Shown piece after piece: positions 1 through 12,505 of a stretch of 64,000 nucleotides of DNA; position 1 is the first letter of the stretch; every line of letters begins with the position of its first letter. Below the pieces are notes generated by a model, which was not told where the DNA came from, did not search any database, and saw only the letters and a list, made by a program, of their open reading frames with translations. The stretch comes from Gnetum montanum (Eukaryota > Streptophyta > Gnetopsida > Gnetales > Gnetaceae). The stretch is taken from assembly GCA_015680685.1 (NCBI GenBank), contig MNCI01022074.1, positions 224,730 through 288,729 on the forward strand, written 5' to 3'. The position numbers and the translations under genes were made by a program.

Positions 1-678
1 TGCCTTAAGTCTCTCATACGTTGGGCATCAATGGGATAATAATCCCTCATGTCAAAATCTTCTGCAACATATTCAATGTAATCTTCTTGCATGCCAATCT
101 GTACTAAGGCACGTAAGAGCATGAGAGAGATTGATCGATCTGGGGGTAACACAATGTTACCTTGTAAATCACTCAGCTGTAGTTGTTCGTCTTGATGGAG
201 AACAAAAGTAAAATTAGGAATATACTCATTGGGATGAGTATATGTCATTTTATATTATTTAGGACTTGGCTAATTTTGGTTATATGTTTTAAGTTGCCGA
301 CTGTCTCTAGTATGGTCCCTAGGTGGTGAGTTGCTCTTNATGCCTTAAGTCTCTCATACGTTGGGCATCAATGGGATAATAATCCCTCATGTCAAAATCT
401 TCTGCAACATATTCAATGTAATCTTCTTGCATGCCAATCTGTACTAAGGCACGTAAGAGCATGAGAGAGATTGATCGATCTGGGGGTAACACAATGTTAC
501 CTTGTAAATCACTCAACTGTAGTTGTTCGTCTTGATGGAGAACAAAAGTAAAATTAGGAATATACTCATTGGGATGAGTATATGTCATTTTATATTGTTT
601 AGGACTTGGCTAATTTTGGTTATATGTTTTAAGTTGCCAACTGTCTCTAGTATGGTCCCTAGGTGGTGAGTTGCTCTT
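1..678. repeat. 340-bp direct duplication around a single N
   Basis: Bases 1-338 and 341-678 are the same sequence with an offset of 340. I see only three differences: cactcagctg/cactcaactg, tatattattt/tatattgttt and ttgccga/ttgccaa. A single N lies at 339. Both copies carry the same N-terminal gag segment on the minus strand. A near-perfect duplication with an N exactly at the joint is best explained as two allelic or paralogous contig ends placed side by side during assembly. A genuine tandem duplication is possible but less likely. Confidence 0.9.
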
Positions 679-697
679 ATGAGAAGAAGGAATTTTT
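341..697 (-). pseudogene. gag: Gag N-terminus of Athila-like element G (partial)
   Basis: This is the start of a retrotransposon capsid (Gag) polyprotein read leftwards, uninterrupted from the Met codon at 588 to the N at 339. The stretch MTYTHPNEYIPNFTFVL and the downstream DFDMRDYYPIDAQRMRDL align by eye with the decayed gag starts of A1 (about 20230-20460) and C (about 37583-37800), so the three belong to one family. In A1 and C the protein begins about 35 codons earlier with M-(S/F)-S-S-H; here the matching codon near 697 reads ATT, and a stop lies between it and Met-588. The native start is therefore lost. The rest of the gene lies left of the window. It is the best-preserved gag in this family here, suggesting a recent insertion. 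Confidence 0.75.
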
Positions 698-816
698 ATT
701 GGTGTGCTAATTTACTGTTAATTAATTTTTATCTTTTGATTAACTCGAAGGTTCGTTAAGGCTCACAACGATGTGAGTGATATCCCTTATGTTCTATTCA
801 GCGCACAGACACTTAA

Positions 817-834
817 TCCCTGGCAATGGTGCCA
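817..834 (-). other. Primer-binding site of element G (tRNA-Asp type)
   Basis: On the minus strand, one base beyond the LTR end, the sequence reads TGGCACCATTGCCAGGGA. It differs from the complement of the plant tRNA-Asp 3' end (TGGCGCCGTTGCCGGGGA) only by G-to-A changes. This is where minus-strand DNA synthesis would start, and it fixes the orientation of G as leftward. Confidence 0.85.
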
Positions 835-835
835 A

Positions 836-1852
836 TGATGAGTGGCGAGGTACCCCTGCACTCAACCATACGAAATGAGCATAGCACGCGCGATCCGGTC
901 GAACTCTGCAGACTAAATGCCTAAACGCCCCATGGAACACTTGGGGTTAATCATTTGTTGTCTTCCTAGACTTACTTGTTGTTGTCACGGTGTATGGTTA
1001 AGTAAGTCCGACGTATATGATTTTTTTGGTATTTTATGGTTTTTCTCCTATGCTATGAGGTGAAGGGTTGAGAAAACTAACTAACTCTAACTAAGGACCT
1101 AAGTCTAAATTAACTAGTGTTAGCATCCATTCCCACTTACTGTACATACCCTGAATCGATGCAACTATGGCTACCAAATGCTAATCGTTACTGGGGTCAC
1201 CACACGTAACACACGTGCTTGAAGTGGTCGTACTGAGGCACCTAACTAGGAGGAAAGGGTTGAGAGAGCTTAACTAGCCTAAGTGTGATGAGCAGCTGAT
1301 TCCTTGACTAATCGTAAACATCTGGGACTACCACTAGGATTACCAAGCGTAGATCCTGGAATATGCCACTGGGTTACCAAGTAGTCACAATGCTCGTAAT
1401 CAAGTCATACTCATACCGCATGCGACGAGTAGCCGATTCCTTGACTAGCTGTACACATCCTTAGATGCTCGTAATCAAGTTGTACTCATACCACATTCTA
1501 GGAAAGCAATAAATAACAATAAATAAAATCCTAGCCATGCACTGCAATGTTTATCTAATCAAGTTCATCTTTATTGCTGTACACAACTTGTGTTTAGGTA
1601 CAATGTTGCTCGAATAAAGATCCGTTCACTCTAGGACTCCTACTATGGGCACATGGAAAATTAATCTATCTCTGGAGTGATCAAACAACCAGAGCTTCGC
1701 TACTTCTAGCCAGGATGGAAAATAAGGGGAGTGCCACCTCTTATTTATAGATTTGACGGTGGACTGCGATATCGCGTACACGATATTGCAGGGGATGATG
1801 CGATATCACAACGGCTGCGATATCGTGGCCCATGCGATATCACATCTCATCA
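836..1852 (-). mobile_element. 5' LTR of element G (Athila-like Ty3/gypsy)
   Basis: The LTR is bounded by tgatgag at 836 and ctcatca ending at 1852, the same 7-bp terminal inverted repeats (TG...CA) that bound B, C, A1 and the solo LTR. It is followed on the minus strand by a primer site and gag, so it is a 5' LTR. A TATA-like box (ctataaataag, minus strand) lies near 1740-1750, preceded in U3 by GATATC palindromes. The LTR is about 190 bp longer than B's, partly because of an internal duplication: gattccttgacta and gctcgtaatcaagt each occur twice between 1286 and 1500. G/C-rich CpG motifs are well kept, suggesting a young copy. Confidence 0.88.
1765..1845. repeat. GATATC palindrome array in LTR U3
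   Basis: Five close variants of gcgatatcgc (gcgatatcgcg, cacgatattgc, gcgatatcac, gcgatatcgt, gcgatatcac) lie within 80 bp between the outer LTR end and the TATA box. The same array appears in B's LTR at 24636-24702. The position fits a transcriptional enhancer or a hairpin-forming element; function is inferred. Confidence 0.8.
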
Positions 1853-2592
1853 CTAGTGCTAGAAAAAGCGCATTTGCCTAATTTCTTTGTCAAAAATCTA
1901 TCTCCCTCATTGCCAACATTTCCATTTGAATGTTTTTTCTAATTTTCCTAGTAAAAATCTTGAAAAATCCAATGTTGCCCCTTTCACCCCTATGATAGAA
2001 ACTATAATGTAGCAGTTGTAGGTGGTTGAATGCTAACTTTTCACAACACTTACTATGAATTTTTCAACCCAAGGCCAACATTGATACCATCCCCCTCCCC
2101 TCCTTCTTTGCTACTAATTCTTTCTTTAATTTTTCAACATTGGTGGTTCAACCCTTTTGGAAGTCATCAAACTTCTGGAAGTCAGCTATATCCCATCTTT
2201 GTGAGTTGAGAAAATTGGTAGCCTACCAAAACTAGGTTCTAGTGGAAAACATCAACTTTTCACTTTGGTTTTTAGCCTTCCCCCTCTTACCAATGTTGGA
2301 ATAGGAAGGTGTGAGATCTCCCCATCTCATCTCCTTCTTGTCCTTTTATCATACCCAGCATAGAGGCAGTTAGGAGGCCAACGTGGATGAAATTTAGTGT
2401 CAACATTCTTAGCTTTCCATTTCTGGCAAAGGCATACACCACCCTTACCCCACCCCCACTTACTAATTATAGTAAGTGATTCATTTTCAATTGTTTTTGC
2501 TTCCTTTAACCAGTTTTGAATTCATTTTGCTAGAAGTTACTTCTATTTTTACCATTTACAGTCTATTTCAAGCCTTTTCTAAAATTATAACC
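1853..2592 (+). other. F1 primer-site remnant and untranslated leader
   Basis: The sequence beginning ctagtgctagaaaaagcgc matches the bases just after the F2 5' LTR (ctagtgctagaagaagggc at 47098), so it is the primer-binding region of the Tat-like family. I cannot name the tRNA with confidence; a TGG start would have decayed to TAG. The remaining 700 bases are non-coding, with CCAACATTG-type motifs near 2070, 2140 and 2290 resembling those in the 12.6-15.6 kb array. No gene is seen here. Confidence 0.6.
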
Positions 2593-5500
2593 ATGTCTTT
2601 CTAGTAGTCAACCAAATTACCTTTTACTTTCACTGATGAGGGATCTAGCCAACAAGCCATAAGGGTTTTTTTTACCCCAAAGACCAAGCTAACATCAATT
2701 GTAGGAAGTCTTTGAGGGTTATAGGGAAAAGTCCTAACATTTTGGCCATAAATGAAGATCATTATAACTAAATTTATGTCAAAATGTAGGCTAGCATGTT
2801 GATTCCATGTTTGGAAGCAAAGGCCAAATGGGAGTTTGAGCTCATACATCAGAATGGGAAGGAGTATATTCCATCCCCATATGATCAAATATCCCTTAAT
2901 GATATCTATGCTGGAATCTTGGCTCAATTGATTAAGTTGGAGGAGGAGGATGACAAGCATAACTTGAAGGAACAATAAGAAGAGAAGGATAAGTTTAGGG
3001 TAAATTCTAAGCTTGAAAACATCATGGGGGGGTTGTTCCAACAAACATCCCCCAAGGCCACAATGCCTTCCTCTAACGCCTGTGTTTCTTCATGGGCCTA
3101 GTGCCACCACCTTCTACTCCTTCCTACCCTAGTATGGTTGATCCCACATCGGTCATAGCTACACATTAGACCTAGTTGATGCAATAGCCAACAACTTATA
3201 ACCCATCAATGTCTTTTGCCACATAGCCTTGATTTTTGTGGCCATTGGTAGTGTTTTTCACAACCACAATTCCACTAACCATCCATATTGGCCCACCATG
3301 GTACCCCAAGCAACTTAGGGGTCACACATCCCATTTATCCTAATTGTGCATTAGGTATTGACACAAACATCTTTTTCCTTGTTTGGCCCATAGACTATGA
3401 CCATAACACAACCACCCCCTTTTGTCTTACAACCAATTGTAAGGCCACAAGCATCACAAAAAATTGCCAAAATTGTATGTACAAGTGTCATAGCCAACAA
3501 GGGCATCATAGGGCTTGAATTAGGTCTTCTAGATGATCTAGGACCTAACGAGGGAGTTTAAGAGGCTTAAAGCCTCTACTTCCCAAAGTGTCAAGGTCAT
3601 GGATTTTTACTATGATGATCCCATCAATCCTGTGGCCCCACCCTTGACACTTTGTCTTGGTGTCCCTATTCCTCATTTTAGCAAGTATAATGGAGAAGGT
3701 AATCCTAATGCTCATCTTATAACCTTCATATTTGAGTGCTTGCTATTGCAGCCATGGCCTCATACTATCATGATGATTTTCCCTATGTCCTTGACTGGGA
3801 AAGATCTTGATTAGTATCGCACCTTACCTAGAGGATTCATATCCTCTCTTGAGGACTTGATAGCCCAGTTTGTTAACTACTTCAAATATAACTTGAAGCT
3901 TGACATCACACTTAACCAACTAATGAAGGTCAAGTAGGGACCTCTTGAGCTTGTGGAGAAGTTCATTGAATAGTGGACTAGACTATTGAATGAAATACTA
4001 GAGCCCATAGTTAAAATCCACCTTTTAGCTATATTTAAGTGGATGATTAATGAATTTGTCAAGTCCAAAATTTACTATCTTAACCTGTGGTCCCTTAAAT
4101 CTTCTCCCAAATCAATAATATAGCAATAGTAACCAAAGAAGTCAAGACCACTAACTTGGGGCCAAGGGCCAACCCATCCAAGGATCCCACTAATGATTAT
4201 GATAACCAAGCATCAATCTCTAGGGCCATTGCATCAACTACAACTAGGACAAAATTTTAGTGGAAGGACCATAGTAAGTACACTGCCTTACCTTTGAAGC
4301 CATCCAAGTTGCTAGAGCAACTATTGAAGAGTGAGCACCTACAATATAAACAGATGAATGAAGCTGCTCAAAAGAAGAACAAGTGGCTATTTGAAATAGC
4401 TAAAGATCCCACTTGCACAAGAAAGTATGATCCTTAATTACATAGGTACTTTAAACTAGACCACTTTTGCCACTATCACCAACTACCTGGCCATGACACA
4501 GACTTCTACCTCACATTGAAGGATGACTTGCATAAAATGATAGATAGGGGAGGGCTAGTCTTGGATGCTTCCAACCTAGTTCGATCATAAAATTAGTCAA
4601 TGCAAGTGTACAAGGACCCATTGAATATTAATAATAGTCCTTATGTTATTTCAACATTCAACATTGATGACAATTAAAGACTAGTGAGGGAACCATTCAT
4701 GATTGAGGTACTTGCTCATGATGAGAGGGCCTCTTTAGCTTCCATTAGCCCAAGATCCATTTTTGTTGTGAGAGTACCATTGTAGGCACCTCCAAGGGAG
4801 CATTTTTTCATTATGATGTTTCAACCCAACATAACCCAACCATCCATAGCCCAACCAACTGACATGATCACACAATGACCTCCTATGGTGGCCATTACTA
4901 CAACCTCTTCCTTACAACTAATGACTAACAACCAAAAGACTTCAACCAAGCAGAGGAAGAAGCATACACAAAAGCCTAGAAATAAGGGTAACAAGCAGAT
5001 GGAGGCATGAAAGGAAATGGTTTCATCAAAGCCACTCCCATATCATCTATATGCATGACCTCCTCTACCTAACTTGCCTCAACTAGTGAACCAAAAAAGG
5101 ATCTGGAAACACAAAACTAGAGCAAAGAGGAAAGACCCCAATAACCTAAGGTTGAAGTTTGCATTTTGGAACACATGAAGGAAGTGAAGCATAGCTAGAA
5201 TGACAAGTTCATGACCAATGACAAAAACTTCCTCAATTTGATAAATCAAGTTAGGTGGTCTCTCAAGCAAAAGAACACAACTCTGAGCTTGTATGACTTG
5301 ATCATGAATTCCACGATACATCATGAGGAATTAGTGAAGACATTGAATTCCATGCTCATTAGTGAGGAAATCCATACTAATAAGGAATTTATCCATGAGA
5401 TAATGGTTCCTTCCTTGCCAAGGGAAGGAAAGTCAACATCACTGGTGTTTCATGATAGTGAAATTAAGGTCAACCCTAGAAATGGTGAGGTGACTAGAGA

Positions 5501-6085
5501 TCTTCTTTTCATCACAAGTTAAGTGGAGTAATTTAAGGTGCATTGGGTGTATGTTGATGATGGAGTTGCAACAAACATCATCCCATGTACCATCATTGAA
5601 TTCTTGGGCTTAATAGAATAAATATAGCCAACAACAACCGTAGCTCTCAAGTCCTTCAACAAATCAATGGTTTTTGTCAAGAAGTCTATCTCCTTGGACT
5701 TTGTGCTAGGGGAGTAATTCCCCACAACCACTAATTTCTTGGTGGTGGAGGAGATGCACCTTATCCTAGGAAGACCTTGGTTGGCTCAATTACAACCTAT
5801 GTCTTCACCTAACCACCAAGAGATTCACCTTCCTTATGAGGGAGGTGAAATCATCATTCATAGTGATAGCATGATTTCCTTGGCTATTAACAATGTGAAC
5901 ATAGAGTAGGGGTCTAAAGTGGAGCTTCAGGAGAAAACTCCTAGCCACAAAGTTTAGCAACCCAAAAGAAAGGAGCAAGAAACTAACAACAATGATGATT
6001 AGTAGGATGTGTCATGGGATGAACTCCCTTTCAACATCACCAGTGAAGGGGATGGTGAGTACAAACTTGTGCAGAACACCTAATA
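2593..6085 (+). pseudogene. gag-pro: Tat-like gag and aspartic protease (F1), decayed
   Basis: This encodes the structural Gag protein and the protease that would cut the polyprotein. Evidence in order: a start ATG at 2593 in a setting like F2's (47572); an N-terminal stretch with KWEFELIHQNGKEYIP (about 2830); a Retrotrans_gag-type capsid region (PHFSKYNGEGNPNAHL at about 3680, continuing to about 4070 with LTGKDLD and LEDLIAQF); a zinc-knuckle-like HFCHYHQLPGHDTDFY at about 4460, where the usual CCHC is degenerate; and a protease region with VYVDDGVATNIIP at about 5550 and LGRPWL at about 5770. The reading is split by roughly twenty stops, mostly TAG/TAA at expected Gln or Trp codons, and by frameshifts. 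F2 carries the same genes, allowing side-by-side comparison. Confidence 0.8.
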
Positions 6086-6414
6086 TTTCAAATATTAGGA
6101 GAAGTTTGAACAAGTAATGTGCACCCCTACTCCTTCCATGCTACACCCTTATGACCTTTATAACCATTTGTATCATAACCATTTAGCCTACGTATTCACT
6201 TTGTTAACTAATTATTGCCTTTTTCCCTATGTTTTATTCTACTTTTTATGCATATAGCTTAGGAGTTTATTTTATTTGCATTTCCATTTATTATGGCATT
6301 ATTTCTTTTTTATTTTCCTTGTTTAGCATGATATAAACTAAAAAAATATATCATAAAATCCTTAAAATTATAAAAATTACCAAAAAATATGAGTTTCTTT
6401 TTAACATGGTTCAC

Positions 6415-6610
6415 AATGGCCTTAAATTGGAAAAAACAATCATAACATGACCTTTCATGGCCTTAAATTGGTGAAAACAATCACATAAGATGACTTGCCA
6501 TGGCCTAAAACTAGCAATGTAACCATAATGCAACATGGCCCACCATGGCTTTAAACTAACAAAACAATGCAACTTGTACCTACCATGGCCTAAAACTAGC
6601 AAACATTGCT
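6415..6610. repeat. GGCCTTAAACTAG minisatellite, F1 left block
   Basis: Five copies of a motif close to catggccttaaactagcaa occur at spacings of roughly 35-60 bp. The block lies just after the protease, past an AT-rich stretch with no gene (6086-6400). The same family is found at 15885-15930, 29935-30025 and 51530-52790, always in non-coding parts of Tat-like elements. Confidence 0.85.
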
Positions 6611-6903
6611 TTTATCCTATTTACATTTAGCCTTTAAATGCATTGTTTATCCATTTAACTTTATAACCAAAATTGTTAGCATAGTGATTTATGATGTTTA
6701 TAACACTAGATCAATATATAGCCAAAAATGAAACCAAAAATTTAAATTTAAAATGTTTATAACATACATAGCCATGGCCACATTGTATGGAAAAATGTCA
6801 AAAAGAGAATCATAGTCATCAATGATAGTCTTGGCTAACAATAGCCATCAACATAAAAACAAAGACATATATCCAAGAAGGTGAAAGAGGCAAATGGAGG
6901 ATG

Positions 6904-9900
6904 CTAAGAAGCATCCAAAGGAGGAAGTGGTGAGTCATCCTCCATCTTACCTCTAGGGCTATTAATGTCTCCTAATGCTTGCAACAACACATAGCTAATT
7001 AGTAACCAAAAGTAAAAGCTATGACTAAAACAAAAATATAACAAAACCATAACTTAAAACAAAACTAAAATGTAGAATGCATAAAACCTATGGGGACTCT
7101 AGCTCCATAACTTCTAGGGGTAGATGTTGAAGGCCATCCTCCAAATGAAGGAGGATCCAGTCCTTCATCATATTGGCCTAATCAATATAGCCAATATCAA
7201 CACTAGTGAGGATGCTAGCCCTATCTACTGTAGTCCAAGTAGGTGGCTCCTTGGTAATAGTAGCCATAGAGGTCTCACCTACAATAGTGGTAATTCAAGG
7301 AGTAGTGAATTTGTCCACCATGAAAGTACTCTCAAAGAGTTGATATTCACCCTCTGCTTGAATTTCCTAAATGAATAGCTCTTTGTTGCATTGTTCAATT
7401 GACTCCTTTTTAAGCCACTTTAGGTACGCCTCCCGATCAGCCTTATACTATCACTTGTGATCTTTTTGTATCCTACCCCACTCTACGACCCAAGTGTAGT
7501 ACTATGTCTAGTCCTTAACCTTTTGGAAGATGAGGTTCATTTGCATTTGCTACTTTGACATCTCCTATGAGAGTGCTACCTTATCTTGGATGACATGCCA
7601 ATAGTAAGCCCATGTGATCTCTTTGGTCTAGAATTCCCTTGAGTTAGCCACTTGGGCTTCCACAAAGGCCTTATGATCCTAGAGATCTCTGATCACCTCT
7701 TCTTGCCATTGAGTTTTCTCCCTCAAGGCCACAACCTACTCCCACATGGATTTGTTGGACCTCTCTAGCTCCCATGAAGCCTTTGCACACAACATTATTG
7801 GATTAATAGTAGTATTGTACAACTTCAAGGGTACACTAGAGACATTAGAGGAAAGCTTTGGCAAGAAGTCAATTTCCATGTCTCAGCCAGAGTCCCACTC
7901 CATAGATGGCATTGCATAATCATAAAATACAATAATAAACATAGTTTACAACCTAAAATAGCCATGAAATGAACACAACTTATGACATAGCAAAATGACT
8001 AAAGAATAAAAGAAAAAGTTCTTACCTATCTCAAGTGTAGCTTGCTGTAATTGGTCAATGATGTCCTTAGCCATCTTGTGCATGAACTTCATCTTGTCTA
8101 GGACCTCTACCCATGGTTTTACATGAAACTTAGGGATAGGGGCCTACACTGATGGCTCAAGAACTACTATAAGCATAATAATCATTGAATGGTTAGGAAG
8201 AAAACGAAACTTAAAATAATAGGATATAATGAGAAGTGTTAAGACATGTGCATACCTAGCTCCTCCTCTTCCTTTAGGATAATGATGAGAGATGTACTTA
8301 GTACTGCCTCACCAAACAAGCCATCTAGATCATCTAGATCTATGTTGGCAAACCATTTAGCCTCATGTTGATATAAGAGCATCTCCTCTCCATACCTTTG
8401 TTCCTCCACTACTATAGTGACCACATGTCTCTATGCTTCCTCCTCCATGGCAACTTGGGCTACCATGTCTTGATGCTTGTCTATAACCATAACACATGGA
8501 AAATCGATTAGTAGATGAAACCATAATGTAGCCCTAAAATATTAAAACATAGAATAACCAAAACATAGATAAAGCATAATGGTTACTACCTAATGTGATG
8601 TCTTATGCTTAAACTTAAGCTTCTTTTGGATGGGTTTCTTTGACATTGGTGATGATTCATCTATGGGCCTTTTAAGGTTGGCTCTGGCTACCCCTTTAGC
8701 TTCTCTACATCACCATTTAGCCACTAGGATGCTCATTGGAATCATGAGGGGCTCCTCCTTTATGTTGTCAAGGGATTTGCATTGCCTAACAACAAGATCC
8801 TTGTAGGTAATAGATAGTGAATTATCCATCTCATCTAGTGGGTTTTGGGCCTACATGGTTGGATAAATGTGCTTTATCCAAGGCCTAGAAATTTGGTCTT
8901 AGTATTGGGTAATCCATTGTCCATTCCTCCACACCACCAAGAACTTCATTAACTTGTTTAGATAACCCAAAAATAATGTAAAATATATGTGGATTATATT
9001 AGAGGTGTCATCGTAGAGTTTGAGAATCTCATCCTAAAACCTAATAGCCAAAGTAGTCACCTAGTTGAATTTGATACCATCCATCAGGACCCTCTTAAAG
9101 GTTCATCATCGCATGATGTTGATTACCTACTTTTGTGATAATAGTTTAGGAAACAGATGGGACCTAAACAAAATATATGATGCCTTTACCTTAGGGTTCA
9201 TTAAGCTGTCCATGAAAATCCTAGAGTGGCCCATGTTGGCACCAAGCCACTCCAAAACTTCCTCATGATGACCTACTTCCTTCACTATTTTGGTGGCAAC
9301 CTTTTCCTTGTCAGCAAGGACACCAAACAAGTTGCAAAAGGTACCCTCATTAATGGCTATGGTAATTAGCATGACTCAAATGATGGTGTTGAAATGATTA
9401 GCCTCTCTATTGAAGGAGTTGATGACATGCAACATCTCTGTAGTAGGGATGGAAGGGATAGGTGCCATAAATAGATCAAGCAAATCCACATGCTCAATGT
9501 TTGCTTGAATGTATTTAGGTGCATGTCCTCCTAGCCACTCCTATGTTAGTATCACCTCACCAAACTTTGGAATGAGGATATCCTCATAATGTCCTAGAAT
9601 TGATCAGGTGACATCAATAGAGGTGGATGATCCTACAAGGAAATAACCAAATGTTTAGCATCAACATAGGCATGTTCAATAACTAGTTAAAGTGATAGAA
9701 TACTTAAAAATTTAGTGACCATAAAACATTAGAAGTTAGAGCTCTTATTTTTACCTTTCTTCTTCTTCTTCTTTGGTGTGGTTTGAGCAAAGGTCCTAGC
9801 TACAAGCATCTGATCTAGGATGCTCTTGGAACTTACCCACTAGTTGTGTATCGTCTTATTAATCACACACTTCTTGTATATAGGGCCAAATTTTTTAGTG

Positions 9901-12172
9901 TATTCATCAAAGTCCCCTCTTAACTATTCATACATAAAAATTTTAATTTGGGGACCTTGATAATTTATCTAAGGTGGTTTGTGCCACCACCAATGTTTGA
10001 TTGTTAGTGATCAAGCCTTGATCATTGTTCTTATACCTATAAGAAATTCATAAAATCGACAAAGTTAGAAAAGGTAGTTTGGCCAATAAATCCAAAAAAC
10101 ATAAAAATACTATAACAACCATGCTTACCCCCTATAGATGGTACATGGTACCAGGTAGGTTTTGAAATAATGTGTGGACACCATCAGAGTATTGTTAGCA
10201 TTATATTGACTATACTTTGACATAGTCTAGATCTCTGTGAGGTAGCATGGACTAATCATGTTTGTTGCTTCCCCTATTATCTTAGGTAGTGGATTGTTAG
10301 TAATGTACTTGGAAATTAGACAAAATTCCCAAGGCATCAATGTATCCACTATGACCTTGGCCATATTTGTAGATAAGTGTGACCACAACATCACACTTAA
10401 ATTCTAAAGGATGCAGACAAGGAAGTTCCTTGTCCTTAGTCAAAACCACAATGAGACCTTGTCTAAGGTCATGTTAGGAAAAGGGGTATTGGCGTTAGGG
10501 TGTACAATGAAGCATAAAATGCCCACTAACTCAACAATGATGAGTATGGGCTTTAAGAAGACCTTACATGGAAAAGCAAAAATATCATAACTAATCTAAA
10601 TTTCTTAACAAGTTTGTAAAAACATCCTAGTTGAGGGTGAAATTAGCCCCTATACAAAGCTGTATGGTGTTTATTCAAATTTGCTCAAGAAATTAATAGC
10701 AACATTATTACAACCTTTCATAGCCTTATACATCATAGCCAAGGTGTTATGACCTAGATAACACATCAACCAACACTTAACCAAATTTAGAATCTAGAAG
10801 ATAACCAATAGCATGAATATTACAAAAAATAATAAAAAATTATTATAACCTTAAAAACAAAATTTAGAGCATTAGAAAAATTTTTAGACATTCCCAAGGT
10901 CATGGAAATTCACAAGAGAAATCTCTAAGTATTTCAATAACATCCATCTCCAAAGGGGTAAGGTGTTACAACTAGAATTTAGCCTTATTAACATAGCTTA
11001 GATAAAAAATTCATCCTAGCTTTGATTTTAGTGATTCTACCATTGAAGGAATCATGAAATCATAAGCATTTGAGCCATGGAAATTATGAATAGAAGCACA
11101 TTACCATTTTTACATCAAACATAGCCAAAACTAGTAAAATCGTAGCCATCAACATTAACCCCCTTTCATACAGGGTTGGGAGAAAATTTACCAAAAAATT
11201 GTTTGAGCTCCAAATAGAGTGATTCCACCACCGTTTGAAAGATTGAGTCAGGCCCTATGCATATACACTTAAAAAAATTCAAAACCCCTCTAATTTATTG
11301 AAAAAAAAAATTCAATTAGTTTGGATAAAAAATCTGAAAATGGTACAAACCCCATTTTACACGAGTTTAGTAAATAATTCGTTAAAAATTGATTTCAAAA
11401 CAAAATAGAGTGATTCCATATTTTTTGGAAAGCTGAAGCCAAGATGCATCCACCCATAACCAAAAATTAGCCAAATCCCCTACGATTTTCTTAGAAAATA
11501 TTTGTGAATTTACATGAAAGCATAATTGCGCAACCTCACAACAAAAACCATAACTTCATTATTTTAAACCCAAATCAAACAAAATCACAGCCATTGGAAA
11601 GATTAAACATAGCTCTAAAAACTTATAAAATCATATTATAAAGATATTAGCCATTTTCTTAGTAAAAAAATACATCTTTCTTTTTTCATCAAATTCATGA
11701 AACCTAACTTAATGCAGCCATGAAAAGTAGCCAAAAAAAAAAAAAAAACTCATACCCATTTGGAAAAACATCAAAATAAAGGGGGTAGGATTGTGGTAAA
11801 ATTAAATTTTGATAAACATTAAGGCCTATATCTAAGAAAAACTATCCTATCCCCAAAATTTATGGAAAAGCATGAAAATAGTAAGCTTAATTTCAGAAAC
11901 CAAATCTACCAAGTCTAAAATAATGAACCAACCCTAGATCTATGTAGAACTAGACAAAGAATGAGGTAGGATTTCATTGGAATTTCGTTCTACCCTCTCT
12001 CTCAGTATAGATTTGAAGTAAATGACCCCATCCATGGCTCAAAAAACAAGAAAAACAACCAGAAAACTAGAAAAAAAATAGTGAGAGTGACCTACCTTAG
12101 GGTGGCCACAGAGGATTCATAGATTAGCATGGGTATGGAAAGTCTAGATAAATTTATGGCATTCTCATCCAT
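6904..12172 (-). pseudogene. Spliced antisense gene inside the Tat-like element (unknown product)
   Basis: A long degenerate gene runs opposite to F1. Exon 1 starts at ATG 12172 (MDENAINLSRLSIPML) and ends at a donor, CTAAG|GTAGGT, at 12096/12095. Further exons are suggested by GT donors after 10129, 9755, 8590, 8256, 8026 and 7088, each ending an open stretch; the last coding stretch (PRGKMEDDSPLPPLD) stops at 6904-6906. The largest exon (about 9640-8590) contains GGHAPKYIQANIEHVDLLDL and a basic, nuclear-signal-like end (KKPIQKKLKFKHK). The exon at about 7915-7088 looks coiled-coil and Trp-rich. Scattered in-frame stops and at least one frameshift show it is dead. Tat-lineage elements such as Grande, RIRE2 and Retand are known to carry antisense ORFs, so this is most likely such a gene; capture of a host gene is the alternative. 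I do not recognise the product. Confidence 0.6.
11205..11620. repeat. About 185-bp repeats in intron 1 of the antisense gene
   Basis: The phrase aaatagagtgattcca followed by ggaaag/gaaag recurs at about 11214 and 11403, with a weaker third copy near 11565, giving a period close to 185-190 bp. The surrounding 10700-12090 is otherwise AT-rich and non-coding on both strands. Confidence 0.5.
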
Positions 12173-12505
12173 CTTTTGTATTCATGGATTCTTGCTCCTT
12201 TCTCCATGTTTCTTGGGCACCATAGTTACAACAACATTGGAAATCTCAAGAATCTAGGTAGCATGGGTGTTCTATGTTGGTTGTAGGGAACATATGGTCC
12301 CTTCACCTTGAATATTGATAGTACTTGCTATAAAAGAAATATCTTCTAGATCTTTCCACCAATGCATTATTTGTGCAAAGTGAAATTGTGATTTGAACTT
12401 GGCAAAAATTTAACTAAAAATCCCAATCTAAACCTAAATGCCCACCTTTCAACCTTTGTTGCCAATCTAGTTCACCATAACTCCAAGTGCATTAAAGTGC
12501 AAGGT

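Noticed and set aside
2601-3044. 147-codon minus-strand frame as a membrane protein
   Set aside because: It is the antisense of the Tat-like gag; the hydrophobic look comes from the complementary sequence, and F2 has no matching open frame.
5550-5600. Loss of the protease active site in F1 and F2 (D-D-G in place of D-S/T-G)
   Set aside because: Tat-type proteases commonly have an acidic or amide residue here, so D-D-G need not be a loss.
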